Source of the DNA: Candidatus Bipolaricaulota bacterium
GTDB taxonomy: Bacteria; Bipolaricaulota; Bipolaricaulia; UBA7950; UBA9294
Reading direction: 5' to 3'
Assembly: GCA_030603215.1 (NCBI GenBank)
Contig: JAUVYF010000009.1
Span: forward strand, 1-33,385
Length of the DNA stretch: 33,385 bases
Under the pieces are notes generated by a model, which saw nothing but the letters and a program-made list of their open reading frames with translations, ran no database searches and was not told the origin of the DNA. The translations under genes were made by a program, and so were the position numbers. Shown here in pieces: positions 1 to 9,709 of the stretch (position 1 is its first letter; every line of letters starts with the position of its first letter).

Positions 1-418
1 CACGGATATACACGGATTAAGAAACCACAACAGACAATTAGAAGAGGGTTAAAATCAGCGTCCATCAGTGTTAATCCGTGGTCGGAATGTGTATCAGTGT
101 TCAGTTATTCAGAACAAGCTTTCAGCTTTCAGTTCTTCCCATTCAACCATTGGACTATTCAACTATTTAACTTGCCTTTTCTCGGCTCTCGACTCCCGAC
201 TGTCTTTTTCCCTTCACTCAACGAACCCAATGAACTCAATGAACCCTACGAACCCTTGTTCCCATTCAACTATTTGACTCGCCTTTGCGTTTCCCATTTG
301 ACCGTTCGCGTGCAGTTGCGCAGGTAGTTCCAAATTAGTGGGATGGGTTATATTTACTTTGGATAGATATCCTTTCCTGTTAGATTACTGTTCGGGGACA
401 GTTCAATTCATCGTTTTT
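1..418. repeat. Gene-free tract of short word-like repeats
   Basis: No gene is supported here. The tract opens with CACGGATTAA (11-20), whose exact reverse complement TTAATCCGTG lies at 71-80. From about 120 it consists of short recurring words: TTCAGCTTTCAG, CCATTCAACCATTGGACTATTCAACTATT (split across the 140-170 region), GACTCCCGACT, and a near-tandem series of GAACCCAATGAACTCAATGAAC type at 221-255. The same words recur near 4.35-4.5 kb and 32.2-32.9 kb. Short open frames in this tract only read through the repeats, have no ribosome binding site, and are not annotated. Confidence 0.75.
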
Positions 419-2349
<1,931 letters not shown>

Positions 2350-2368
2350 CACAATGTAGTGGTTATGC

Positions 2369-2392
2369 GGAAAGCGCCTTAAGGCGCTTTCC
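2369..2392 (+). terminator. Palindromic hairpin after gyrB
   Basis: A 24-nt perfect palindrome (GGAAAGCGCC-TTAA-GGCGCTTTCC) begins 20 nt after the gyrB stop. No long T-run follows, only TTTT about 15 nt later. It may be a weak intrinsic terminator or an mRNA 3'-end stabiliser. Confidence 0.6.
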
Positions 2393-2499
2393 TGAAAGGG
2401 TAGTTGTTTTACTAACCTCGTGCGTAGCAGTAAGATAAGTACGGCTCAAACAGTAGTTTATCGGGGAAAGAAGAAGGGAATACGTCTTTAGTCCTGGAT

Positions 2500-3948
2500 G
2501 TGAAGTTGCAGGCGATGCCGACACTCAGTGAACTGTCGAGATCTATAGCGCGGGTACCTTGTTCAGCCTGGGACGAAGTAATCATCTCAGGAATTACGGA
2601 CGATTCGCGCCGCGTCCAATCGGGTTATCTGTTTGTCGCAATTGCCGGTTATCTCGACGATGGCCATAGGTACATAGATGAGGCAATTGCGCGAGGGGCA
2701 TGCGCCGTTGTCGTTGAGCGAGCCACTACTTGCTCAGTTCCAGTAATCTGTGTTAGCGACGCGAGGTTAGCCTTATCACATCTTTCCGCTGCGTTTGCCG
2801 GAAATCCAACGCGCAAATTGTTCACTGTTGGGGTTACGGGAACAAATGGGAAGACCACAGTATGTCACTTTATTGCGCATGTGCTGGGAGAGGTGAAGAC
2901 CGCGCTTGTCACTACAGTGGCTAACGAACAGCGAAATCTACATGCGGTTACCACTCCTGGAAGCCCAATTATCCAACAACTTGCAAAGATGGCGCTACTA
3001 GAAGGCAAAGCGAACTTTGTATTGGAGGTTTCCTCGGCTGGTCTTATGCTCAAACGGGTTGCAGGAGTAGATTTTGATGTTGCCGTATTCACCAATCTTA
3101 CGCACGATCACCTTGACTTCCACATCGATAGAAGACGATACCTAGATGCCAAGCTCCTCCTGTTCCGGAACTTGAAAGTAGGCGCCTGTGCTATCGTCAA
3201 CATAGATGATCCCGCTTCAGAGGAAGTAATCGCCTCTACGAACGCCACAGTGGTAACCTACAGTGTTCACCGTAGCGCGGATTTTCGAGCGACGAATATC
3301 TCCTATGACTCCCAACGAACAGTATTTACACTCCAAGCCAGCAACAACAAAGTAATTACAGAATTACATCTTCCTGGAGAGCACAACGTGTATAATGCTG
3401 TTGCAGCAGCAGCAGCAGGCAATGCTCAAGGGATGTCCCTACAAGCGATTTCTCACGCGCTTGGAGAAAGTCATGGTGTTCCAGGTCGCTATCAGTTCTT
3501 TCGAGCGAATAATGGGGCAACTGTAGTTGTCGATTTTGCGCATAGCCCCGATTCTCTGGAGAAGATGCTCCAATCACTTCGCCCATTTCACAGGAAAGTT
3601 ATATGTGTCTTTGGTTGTGGTGGCGAGTGTGATGCGGAGAAACGCCCCATGATGGGGAGGATCAGTGGAGAACTTGCTGATTTTACTATTCTTACAAATG
3701 ATAACCCAAAAACAGAAGATAGAGAGGAAATCATTGCTCAGATTGAGAAGGGTATACGGGCAACTGCTGGCGTGTATGAGAAGATCGTAAGCCGTCGTCA
3801 AGCCATTCGGCGGGCCATTACTATTGCTGCATCAGGCGATGTAGTCCTGCTTGCTGGCAAAGGGCACGAACCTTATCAGATTGTTGGGCATGAGTTCGTT
3901 CCTTACAGCGATGCTGCTTTCTTGCGGGAAGAACAGCTGGCAGAGTGA
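2500..3948 (+). CDS. murE: UDP-N-acetylmuramoyl-dipeptide ligase (MurE)
   Basis: Cytoplasmic Mur ligase that adds the third amino acid to UDP-MurNAc-L-Ala-D-Glu in peptidoglycan synthesis. An N-terminal UDP-binding domain (SGITDDSRRVQSGYLFVAI) is followed by the ATP loop GVTGTNGKTT near residue 110, the central FTNLTHDHLDFH motif, and the C-terminal VDFAHSPDSLE and FGCGGECDAEKRPMMG blocks typical of MurE. The specificity motif that reads DNPR in meso-DAP ligases reads DNPK (TNDNPKTED) here, so the third residue of the stem peptide cannot be assigned from sequence. The start is GTG 2500. ATG 2515, five codons in, is equally possible and neither has a good ribosome binding site. The gene stands alone rather than in a dcw cluster, 150 bp after gyrB. 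Confidence 0.93.
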   Translation: MKLQAMPTLSELSRSIARVPCSAWDEVIISGITDDSRRVQSGYLFVAIAGYLDDGHRYIDEAIARGACAVVVERATTCSVPVICVSDARLALSHLSAAFAGNPTRKLFTVGVTGTNGKTTVCHFIAHVLGEVKTALVTTVANEQRNLHAVTTPGSPIIQQLAKMALLEGKANFVLEVSSAGLMLKRVAGVDFDVAVFTNLTHDHLDFHIDRRRYLDAKLLLFRNLKVGACAIVNIDDPASEEVIASTNATVVTYSVHRSADFRATNISYDSQRTVFTLQASNNKVITELHLPGEHNVYNAVAAAAAGNAQGMSLQAISHALGESHGVPGRYQFFRANNGATVVVDFAHSPDSLEKMLQSLRPFHRKVICVFGCGGECDAEKRPMMGRISGELADFTILTNDNPKTEDREEIIAQIEKGIRATAGVYEKIVSRRQAIRRAITIAASGDVVLLAGKGHEPYQIVGHEFVPYSDAAFLREEQLAE

Positions 3949-4111
3949 CCGATAAGGAATCTGGCAGAGGCTCGAAAAGCTGTCTGCTGTCGTATTCTGA
4001 CAGGCCGGTAAGTAGGAAAACATCTTCTTCATTCCTCTTAACCGCAGAGGAGGCAGAGGAAAGCAGAAAAGGAAGTTATTAGTTTTCAGTTATGAGTTAT
4101 CAGTTGAACCC

Positions 4112-4220
4112 AAGAATATGCAGACCGTGTGTAGCGTCGGGGTTCATCCCCGACGTTAAGCGTAACGTAGCAAGAATACGCAGACCGTTCGTAGCGTTGG
4201 AACCTGTGTCCAACGTTAAA
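4112..4220. repeat. Paired hairpin repeat (alpha-beta), copy 1
   Basis: Two hairpin units share the lead-in AGAAT(A)(T/C)GCAGACCGT. The first, 4134-4156, is GCGTCGGGG-TTCAT-CCCCGACGT. The second, 4194-4216, is GCGTTGG-AACCTGTGT-CCAACGT. The same ordered pair occurs twice more at 32.34-32.42 and 32.73-32.81 kb. The second unit has a T-A pair where the other copies have C-G, so the stem is preserved by a compensatory change. Confidence 0.8.
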
Positions 4221-4277
4221 GACAACGTCGCACACCCCAGTGCAATAGGATTGCACAGGGCAGGTAAAGTACGACAC

Positions 4278-4324
4278 TCCCCCTCCCTTCAATTCCCTCC
4301 CTCGATCGGGGAGGGAAGATTGTT
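4278..4324. repeat. 47-bp dispersed repeat with internal inverted repeat, copy 1
   Basis: The segment from TCCCCCTCCC to GAAGATTGTT is identical to 32620-32666. It contains an imperfect inverted repeat, CCCTCC-CTCGATCG-GGGAGGG. No coding capacity is visible. Confidence 0.85.
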
Positions 4325-4349
4325 TAATATTCCTCGCTTTTTGTTTGGT

Positions 4350-4500
4350 AAGCTCTACGAACCCAATGAACCCTATGAACCCTATGAACCCTACGAACTC
4401 TTGTTACCATTCAACCAATCAACCAATCAACTATTTGACTTGTCTTTTCCTTCCCATTCAACCAATCGACCATTCAACTATTGGACTGGTTCATCGCTCT
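4350..4500. repeat. 9-bp tandem repeat and word-like repeats
   Basis: A tandem of the 9-mer GAACCCTAT (variants GAACCCAAT, GAACCCTAC) runs at about 4359-4396. It is followed by CCATTCAACCAATCAACC and related words, similar to 220-330 and 32430-32880. The stretch 3949-4546 as a whole holds only repeats. Just before them, at 4040-4065, is a CCGCAGAGGAGGCAGAGG word. No gene is supported. Confidence 0.75.
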
Positions 4501-4546
4501 TGGCGTCTTGAGTGAGTGAAACGAACGGGGGAGAAATAGAAGAAAA

Positions 4547-4619
4547 TGGGCGAAGCAGGGCTCGAACCTGCGACCTTTCGGATGTGACCCGAACGCTCTT
4601 CCAGCTGAGCTATTCGCCC
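4547..4619 (-). tRNA. tRNA-Val (anticodon CAC)
   Basis: On the minus strand a complete cloverleaf of 73 nt can be drawn. The acceptor stem GGGCGAA pairs with TTCGCCC. The D arm is GCTC-AGCTGGAA-GAGC. The anticodon stem TTCGG/CCGAA holds the loop GTCACAT, giving anticodon CAC. The T arm GCAGG-TTCGAGC-CCTGC is normal and the discriminator is A. CCA is not encoded. It lies 42 nt downstream of rng on the same strand, so it may be cotranscribed with that operon. A pyrimidine-rich run (TTTTCTTCTATTTCTCC) follows the 3' end and could act as a terminator. Confidence 0.96.
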
Positions 4620-4661
4620 AATACTCATAGTCTATTATTCTAGCGCTGATACCCCAGCGGA

Positions 4662-5906
4662 TCAAGGATCAAAGTCGGCGTTCTCCAACATGCCAGCTAG
4701 ACTCTCGCCTTCACACTTACGGGTAATCTCCATCAGACTAAGAGGCGTAAGGTCGATGAAATCAGCGGAGACTCGGTCCTCGTTTAGTACTTTTTTTACT
4801 TCATCGATCAATTTCTGTACGGCGCTGGGTTCTTCCATGTCAATGAAGTCAACTATGATTATTCCGCTGATTTTGCGCAATCGCAGCTGTCTCGCGATTT
4901 CCTTCGCTGCTTCCAGATTCGCGTTTAGTATCGCGGCTTGCTGATTTCGATGCCTTACATCAGCCCCACTATTAACATCGATTACCGTTAGTGCCTCCGT
5001 TTCGTCAATTACTACGAAGCCACCACCACTTAGGTCGACGCGGGACGATAGTGTTTCCTGAATTTGCTCTTGTACGTGGTAATGCTCGAACAAAGGGGTC
5101 TTACCTTTATATAATCGGATCCGACCTCGATATTCCTCCATATGTAGATATTCAAGGAACGAGAGTATCTTCTCGCGGAAAAATGGTGAATCTACAATCA
5201 CTTCGCTCACATCAGGAAGAAGTCTATCACGAAGAATTGTTTGTACTAGCCCCATAGATTTGTAAAGAAGCTTAGGGGAAGACGGGCCCTGAGCCGCTAG
5301 TTCAATTGCCTCCCATGTTTCGGCAAGCCATAGATAATCGCGCTCTAGCTCTGCTTTGCTTGCCCATTGAGCAGCGGTGCGTGCAATTAGCCCCTGGCCT
5401 TCTTGTTTCAGATCTTGCGCAAGCCGTCGCAAGCGGTTATGCAAGTCCACGGACTCAACCCGTCTAGAAATACCGACTCGGTCTTCGTTAGGCAAAAGGA
5501 TCCAAAAGCGCCCCGGCAGACTCATTTTAGTCGTTCCTTGTGGATTCTTGGAGCCAATGCCAGCTCGTCTTACTTGCAGAATTAGTGATTGGTTGGGCCG
5601 CAGAACCTTGTTGATAGGAATTTCCCGATGGCGTGCCTTAAGTCCACGGCTTAGCAATATAGCGGTGTTAATTTCTCCCTGGGAAAGGAAGAGGCTTTCA
5701 TTAATGCCAACATCAACGAATGCGGATCCCAGACCAGGAAGAACATCCTCTACTCGTCCCTTGTAGATATTTCCGAGAATCTTCTCTTTCCATTGATGAC
5801 CATAATCGATCTCCATTAAGCGATCATCTTCAAGGATCGCTACGCGCGTACGCTTGCTGTTATCGTTATTTGAGTCAAGTGAAATCAGGATTCTTTTGCC
5901 TTTAAT
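4662..5906 (-). CDS. rng: Ribonuclease E/G family endoribonuclease, short form
   Basis: Single-strand-specific endoribonuclease for rRNA/mRNA processing. Starting at ATT 5906, the N-terminus reads KGKRILISLD and TRVAILEDDRL, matching the family start. It continues into the S1 domain (GNIYKGRVEDVLPGLGSAFVDVG). The DNase I-like catalytic domain has both metal-binding aspartates, in VIDVNSG and IIVDFIDME. The first in-frame ATG (5816) would delete 30 family-typical residues. ATT 5906 has an AGGAGG 8 nt upstream and no ATG, GTG or TTG is available in frame. It overlaps folK by 22 nt. The protein ends at ITRKCEGESLAGMLENADFDP, just where the CPxCxGxG Zn-link that dimerises RNase E/G should begin, so that link is missing. 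I expect 414 residues. It is the last protein gene of the operon. Confidence 0.9.
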   Translation of the reverse strand: MKGKRILISLDSNNDNSKRTRVAILEDDRLMEIDYGHQWKEKILGNIYKGRVEDVLPGLGSAFVDVGINESLFLSQGEINTAILLSRGLKARHREIPINKVLRPNQSLILQVRRAGIGSKNPQGTTKMSLPGRFWILLPNEDRVGISRRVESVDLHNRLRRLAQDLKQEGQGLIARTAAQWASKAELERDYLWLAETWEAIELAAQGPSSPKLLYKSMGLVQTILRDRLLPDVSEVIVDSPFFREKILSFLEYLHMEEYRGRIRLYKGKTPLFEHYHVQEQIQETLSSRVDLSGGGFVVIDETEALTVIDVNSGADVRHRNQQAAILNANLEAAKEIARQLRLRKISGIIIVDFIDMEEPSAVQKLIDEVKKVLNEDRVSADFIDLTPLSLMEITRKCEGESLAGMLENADFDP

Positions 5907-6388
5907 TTTGTGACCCTCCTCGTATTGTTAACTTGCGCCAGTATGTCTCTGTAAGTTCTCTTATCTCGTGGATCCTTAACCATAGGGGCTATTTCGACAA
6001 GTGGTACCAGAACAAACCTCCGTTTGGTCATGCGCGGGTGCGGAATTACAAGGTTGGCTTCTTCAATGACCAGTTCCTTGTACAACAAGATGTCAATGTC
6101 GATTGTTCGTGGGCCAAACCTAAACTCGCTTTCCCTGCGGCCGAGTGCCTGTTCGATCTGTTTGCAGACCGCGAGCAAGTCATGAACTTCAAGATCGGTG
6201 TTGGCGGCAAGGACAACATTCAGAAAATAGGACTGCTCCTCAATGCCAACTGGTTGTGTTTCGTAGAGGGAAGAGCATCGCACGATTCTCAAGCCATTAC
6301 CGCGTAATGCGCTAATGGCTCTATCTATCTGCCATTCTCTTCTCCCCACATTGGATCCCAGGCAGAGAAATACCAAATCTTTATTCAT
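5885..6388 (-). CDS. folK: 6-hydroxymethyl-7,8-dihydropterin pyrophosphokinase
   Basis: Transfers pyrophosphate from ATP to 6-hydroxymethyl-dihydropterin in folate synthesis. The 167-residue length is normal. LCLGSNVGRRE near the N-terminus, SSLYETQPVG, FLNVVLAANT and the signature RFGPRTIDIDILLY are all present, followed by IPHPRMTKRRFVLVPLVEIAP. The ATG overlaps the folB stop (ATGA), so translation is coupled. The last 22 nt hold the start of rng. FolB and FolK together do consecutive steps of the pathway. folE and folP are not in the window. Confidence 0.95.
   Translation of the reverse strand: MNKDLVFLCLGSNVGRREWQIDRAISALRGNGLRIVRCSSLYETQPVGIEEQSYFLNVVLAANTDLEVHDLLAVCKQIEQALGRRESEFRFGPRTIDIDILLYKELVIEEANLVIPHPRMTKRRFVLVPLVEIAPMVKDPRDKRTYRDILAQVNNTRRVTKLKAKES
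5904..5920 (-). promoter_or_regulatory. Strong ribosome binding site with ATT start codon for rng
   Basis: AGGAGG (plus positions 5915-5920 read on the minus strand), an 8-nt spacer GTCACAAA, and ATT (5906-5904) lie inside the 3' end of folK. The reading frame is closed by TAA a few codons upstream, and every codon between the stop and ATG 5816 was read without another stop. ATC and CTG further in are poorer starts because their spacing to AGGAGG is too long. Confidence 0.7.
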
Positions 6389-6765
6389 TGTCTTACTCTT
6401 ACTAGCTCTATTGCCGCCGATGATACAGCTCCCATTCCAGGAGGACTGAGCTTAGCAAGGTGAAGGGAGAGCTTCGTAATCTTTGGAAAGCGCTCTAGCA
6501 GTTCATTCACGATTGCATCAGCAAAGGTCTCGATCAACTTATATTGCTGTGCTTTATTAACCTTGTGAATGGTTTCTACAACTTGACGGTAATCAATGCT
6601 ATCGCGGAGCAGATCGCTCTTGAGCGCACCCCTAAACCTGCCTTCAATCTTGAGATTGACTCGGAAGTCATTGCCGTCCTTCCTCTCCTGAGCATCGTGA
6701 CCATGGAATCCAAAAAGCTCTATTCCCGTAAGTAGAATGCAAGCCTCATCTTTGATTGTTGTCAC
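6385..6765 (-). CDS. folB: Dihydroneopterin aldolase
   Basis: Cleaves 7,8-dihydroneopterin to 6-hydroxymethyl-dihydropterin and glycolaldehyde, supplying FolK next door. The 126-residue protein has the family pattern: GIELFGFHGHDAQERKDGNDF at the start, DSIDYRQVVETI, the KLIETFADAIV segment with the conserved Glu, and LHLAKLSPPG with the lysine. The GTG start at 6765 overlaps the glyS stop (GTGA) and the end overlaps folK (ATGA). This tight packing indicates translational coupling in one operon. Confidence 0.93.
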   Translation of the reverse strand: MTTIKDEACILLTGIELFGFHGHDAQERKDGNDFRVNLKIEGRFRGALKSDLLRDSIDYRQVVETIHKVNKAQQYKLIETFADAIVNELLERFPKITKLSLHLAKLSPPGMGAVSSAAIELVRVRQ

Positions 6766-8864
6766 CGTTTCTCTTGTGCAGAAGCAGACTTGGTTTCGCG
6801 AGAGTCGCTGGTGGTGATCACTTTGCTTAGATCTCCTATGTGGTAGAAGAGCCCTGCAAGTGCGCCCAGGAAACCTAGTCGGTTCTGCCTAAGACTTACT
6901 TCTTTTGCCATCACCAATACATCTTCAAAGTAGCAATTGATTGGGTCTCTGAGGGATAGTAGCAGCTTGATTCCCTGTTCGTAGTTTCCTTCCTCAAGAA
7001 GACTGGTCAGCGAACCTTCTACCTTCAAGTATTCTCTCCATAATGCTTTCTCGGCCCCGGCTTTGAACAACGATGGGCCAAAGTCCATCTCAGCGGTATT
7101 CTTTGTTATGTTACATACGCGAGAAAAAGCGGCAATCAGTGAATGGAAGTCCTTGCTTTCATGCCAGGTTGTGACCGCTCGGGCCCGGAGAAGGATGCGA
7201 TAGAAATTGCCGCCTCTCACTGCAGTAACACAGGCAACTACATCGGGTGCAATTCCATACTTCTGCCGTAGGAGCTGCGCTACTCGTCCACTGATAAACT
7301 GTCTTACATCGGAAATGGCACTCTTCCGCTCAATTACTAGATATGTTTCCTCGAGACTTTCAATCAGCTCAAAGAAGTCTAGGTCCACTTTGCCCTCAAT
7401 AGCCAAACGAATCAGGCCATTTGCTTGTCGCCTTATTCCATAGGGATCGCGAGAGCCAGTTGGCTGCTCTCCAACAAGAACTGCGGCAATGACAGTATCT
7501 AGTTTGTCAGCCAAGCCCACTATAGTTCCCACTCTACTTTTCGGTAAACTGGCTTCGCTAGATATGGGGAAATAGTGCTCAGAAATCGCGTCTGCAACCA
7601 CATTCGACTCATCATCAAGTCGTGCGTAAAGCCCTCCGGCTATTCCCTGTAATTCGGGGAATGCCTGCACCAGCTCAGTAACAAGATCGGCCTTGCACAA
7701 GAAAGCAGCGCGATCGACTTCCTGGCCTAAGCCATCTCCAGTATGATCGGCTATTGCACCTGCTAGAGCACGAATTCTTTCCACCTTCTCCCATAGGGAT
7801 CCAAGCCGCGCATCATAAACCATGTTGTGTAAGTCTCTCACTTTTTCTGCCAGCGTACTCTGGCGGTCCCTGTCAAAGAAGAAACGAGAATCACGCAGTC
7901 TGGCCTGTACAACTCGTTCGTAGCCAGCGCGTACAATTCCCTTTTTATCGGGCATTCCATCGCGAAACCCCATGAAGCATGGAGAGGTACCGTCCGCAAG
8001 AGAGAATGGAACAAACTTCCCCTCTTCCCGCAAGGTAGCATGTACGATTTCCGTTGGTAAATTGACAAACTCCTCTGAGATACTGCCAAAGATTGGAGTA
8101 GGATGTTCTGTTCCGTTGACAATACGGCTGAGAAGCTCGTTATCAATAAGGTAATCCGCGCCGAGCCTATCTGCTTGTTCCCTGAGCGCATCCAGAACCA
8201 TGGTCTGCCTCTCCCCTGGATCCACTATGACTGAGGAGTCCGCCAGGCTTTGCACGTAGCTTGTGGCCCCATCAAGAACGACCTCCTCTTGCTCCAAGAA
8301 CCGATGACCATAGGTTTTTCTTCCCGCGCGAAGGTGCCCGAGTTCTATGGGGATGAGCTCGTTGTCATAAAGACAAACAAGCCACCGAAGTGGACGAATG
8401 AAAGACAAGCCAGAGGAGTCCCATCGCATCGTCTTCTTGGGGTGCAAATCCATGATAATCCTGGGGAGGATAGCAAGTAGCACCTCAGACGTTTCCTTGC
8501 CAGGGATCGACCGTTTGACAGCTGTATAGATCTTAGCACCATTCTTAACTTGCCCCAGTTCTGTTACTGTTACTCCTTGACTTTGTGCGAAACTGATTCC
8601 TGCTTGGGTGGCGCATCCTTTAGAGTCGAATGCAACAGCTGTTGGTGGCCCCTTTATACTCCTCACTCGTTCTTCTTGTTGCGTCTTAAGGTCGCGCACA
8701 AGTATGGCAAGACGTCGAGGCGTGTAGTACACATCAATCTGCCGATAGGATAAAGCCTCCTGAGTGAATACCTTGCTTGTCGTAGCCTGAAGTTCCTGGG
8801 CAAGACAAGGAATATCTAATGCAGGCATCTCCTCTGCGCCAATCTCAAGTAGTAGGGCAGGCAT
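6762..8864 (-). CDS. glyS: Glycyl-tRNA synthetase beta subunit
   Basis: Beta subunit of the heterotetrameric bacterial GlyRS, needed for tRNA recognition. The 700-residue length is normal. The start LLLEIGAEEMPALDIP is the typical beta-subunit N-terminus. GHRFLEQ, the central HD-like segment, LADKLDTVIAAVLVGEQPTGSRDPYGIRRQANG and the C-terminal anticodon-binding-like DALR region (FEDVLVMAKEVSLRQNRLGFL) all follow. The ATG at 8864 sits 5 nt after GGGAGG, inside the last codons of glyQ (20-nt overlap). This two-subunit enzyme sits in one operon with ribosomal proteins and IF3. Confidence 0.96.
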   Translation of the reverse strand: MPALLLEIGAEEMPALDIPCLAQELQATTSKVFTQEALSYRQIDVYYTPRRLAILVRDLKTQQEERVRSIKGPPTAVAFDSKGCATQAGISFAQSQGVTVTELGQVKNGAKIYTAVKRSIPGKETSEVLLAILPRIIMDLHPKKTMRWDSSGLSFIRPLRWLVCLYDNELIPIELGHLRAGRKTYGHRFLEQEEVVLDGATSYVQSLADSSVIVDPGERQTMVLDALREQADRLGADYLIDNELLSRIVNGTEHPTPIFGSISEEFVNLPTEIVHATLREEGKFVPFSLADGTSPCFMGFRDGMPDKKGIVRAGYERVVQARLRDSRFFFDRDRQSTLAEKVRDLHNMVYDARLGSLWEKVERIRALAGAIADHTGDGLGQEVDRAAFLCKADLVTELVQAFPELQGIAGGLYARLDDESNVVADAISEHYFPISSEASLPKSRVGTIVGLADKLDTVIAAVLVGEQPTGSRDPYGIRRQANGLIRLAIEGKVDLDFFELIESLEETYLVIERKSAISDVRQFISGRVAQLLRQKYGIAPDVVACVTAVRGGNFYRILLRARAVTTWHESKDFHSLIAAFSRVCNITKNTAEMDFGPSLFKAGAEKALWREYLKVEGSLTSLLEEGNYEQGIKLLLSLRDPINCYFEDVLVMAKEVSLRQNRLGFLGALAGLFYHIGDLSKVITTSDSRETKSASAQEKR

Positions 8865-9708
8865 CGATTCCTCCCGTTCCTAAGTAACCCTGTGCGCATG
8901 CCTTGGCTAGTTCACGAATCCGAGCGATAAAGCTCTCTCTCTCCGTAATGCTAATCGCGTGGCGGGCGTCTAGAATGTTGAATAGGTGCGAACACTTCAA
9001 TGTATAGTCGTAAGCGGGGAAAACCAGCCCGGCCACAAGACTGGCTTGACACTCTTCTTCACAAAGGGTGAACATCTTCTGGATGCGCTCCACCGCTGCC
9101 GACTCAAAATTGTAGACGGAGAACTGCCTTTCTTTTTCCCGCCACAGGGTGCCATAGGCTATCCTATCATTCCACCTGAGGTCATAGGCGCTTTCTACGC
9201 CCTGCAAAACCATGGCAATCCTTTCCAATCCATAGGTCAACTCCACTGAAACAGGATCGAGAGTGATCCCCGCCATCTGCTGAAAGTAGGTAAACTGGCT
9301 GATCTCCATCTCATCAAGGCAGACTTGCCACCCGACACCCCATGCTGCAAGTGTTGGTGATTCCCAGTCATCTTCGGCAAACTTGACATCATGCTCAGCC
9401 AGGTTCATCCCCAACTCTTCCAAGCTATCCAAGTACATTTCCTGAATATTGGTTGGGGGCGGTTTGAGAACTGTTTGGTATTGGTGATGCAATCGTAAGC
9501 GAATTGGGTTTGTCCCGTATCGCCCATCTGTTGGCCGTCGGCTTGGCTCCAAGTATGCAACTCTCAATGCATCGGGTCCAAGTGTCCCGAAGAAAGTGGC
9601 AGGATTAAATGTCCCGGCACCGGTCTCTATATCGTAGGGGTGTAGGATCAAACATCCGTGGCCGCGCCAGAAGTTGTGTAAACGGAGCACAATGTCCTGG
9701 AAATCCAT
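8845..9708 (-). CDS. glyQ: Glycyl-tRNA synthetase alpha subunit
   Basis: Catalytic alpha subunit of the heterotetrameric GlyRS, a class II synthetase activating glycine. The 287-residue protein has the expected segments: FWRGHGCLILHPYDIETGAG, the GPDALRVAYLEPSRRPTDGRYG block, the LRLHHQYQTVLKPPP block, and VSVELTYGLERIAMVLQ. The ATG lies one base after the rplT stop (TAAG-ATG) and has no good ribosome binding site of its own, so it is probably translated by coupling to rplT. Confidence 0.96.
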   Translation of the reverse strand: MDFQDIVLRLHNFWRGHGCLILHPYDIETGAGTFNPATFFGTLGPDALRVAYLEPSRRPTDGRYGTNPIRLRLHHQYQTVLKPPPTNIQEMYLDSLEELGMNLAEHDVKFAEDDWESPTLAAWGVGWQVCLDEMEISQFTYFQQMAGITLDPVSVELTYGLERIAMVLQGVESAYDLRWNDRIAYGTLWREKERQFSVYNFESAAVERIQKMFTLCEEECQASLVAGLVFPAYDYTLKCSHLFNILDARHAISITERESFIARIRELAKACAQGYLGTGGIDACPTT

Positions 9709-9709
9709 C

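Noticed and set aside
68-327. Two overlapping short open frames at the left edge
   Set aside because: Both are made entirely of word-like repeats and lack start signals.
2369-2392. Regulatory operator for murE
   Set aside because: The palindrome is only 20 nt after the gyrB stop and over 100 nt before murE; a transcript-end hairpin is simpler.
4092-4511. 139-codon open frame on the plus strand
   Set aside because: It runs through hairpin and 9-bp tandem repeats (producing NEPYEP-type peptides), has no ribosome binding site and matches nothing recognisable.
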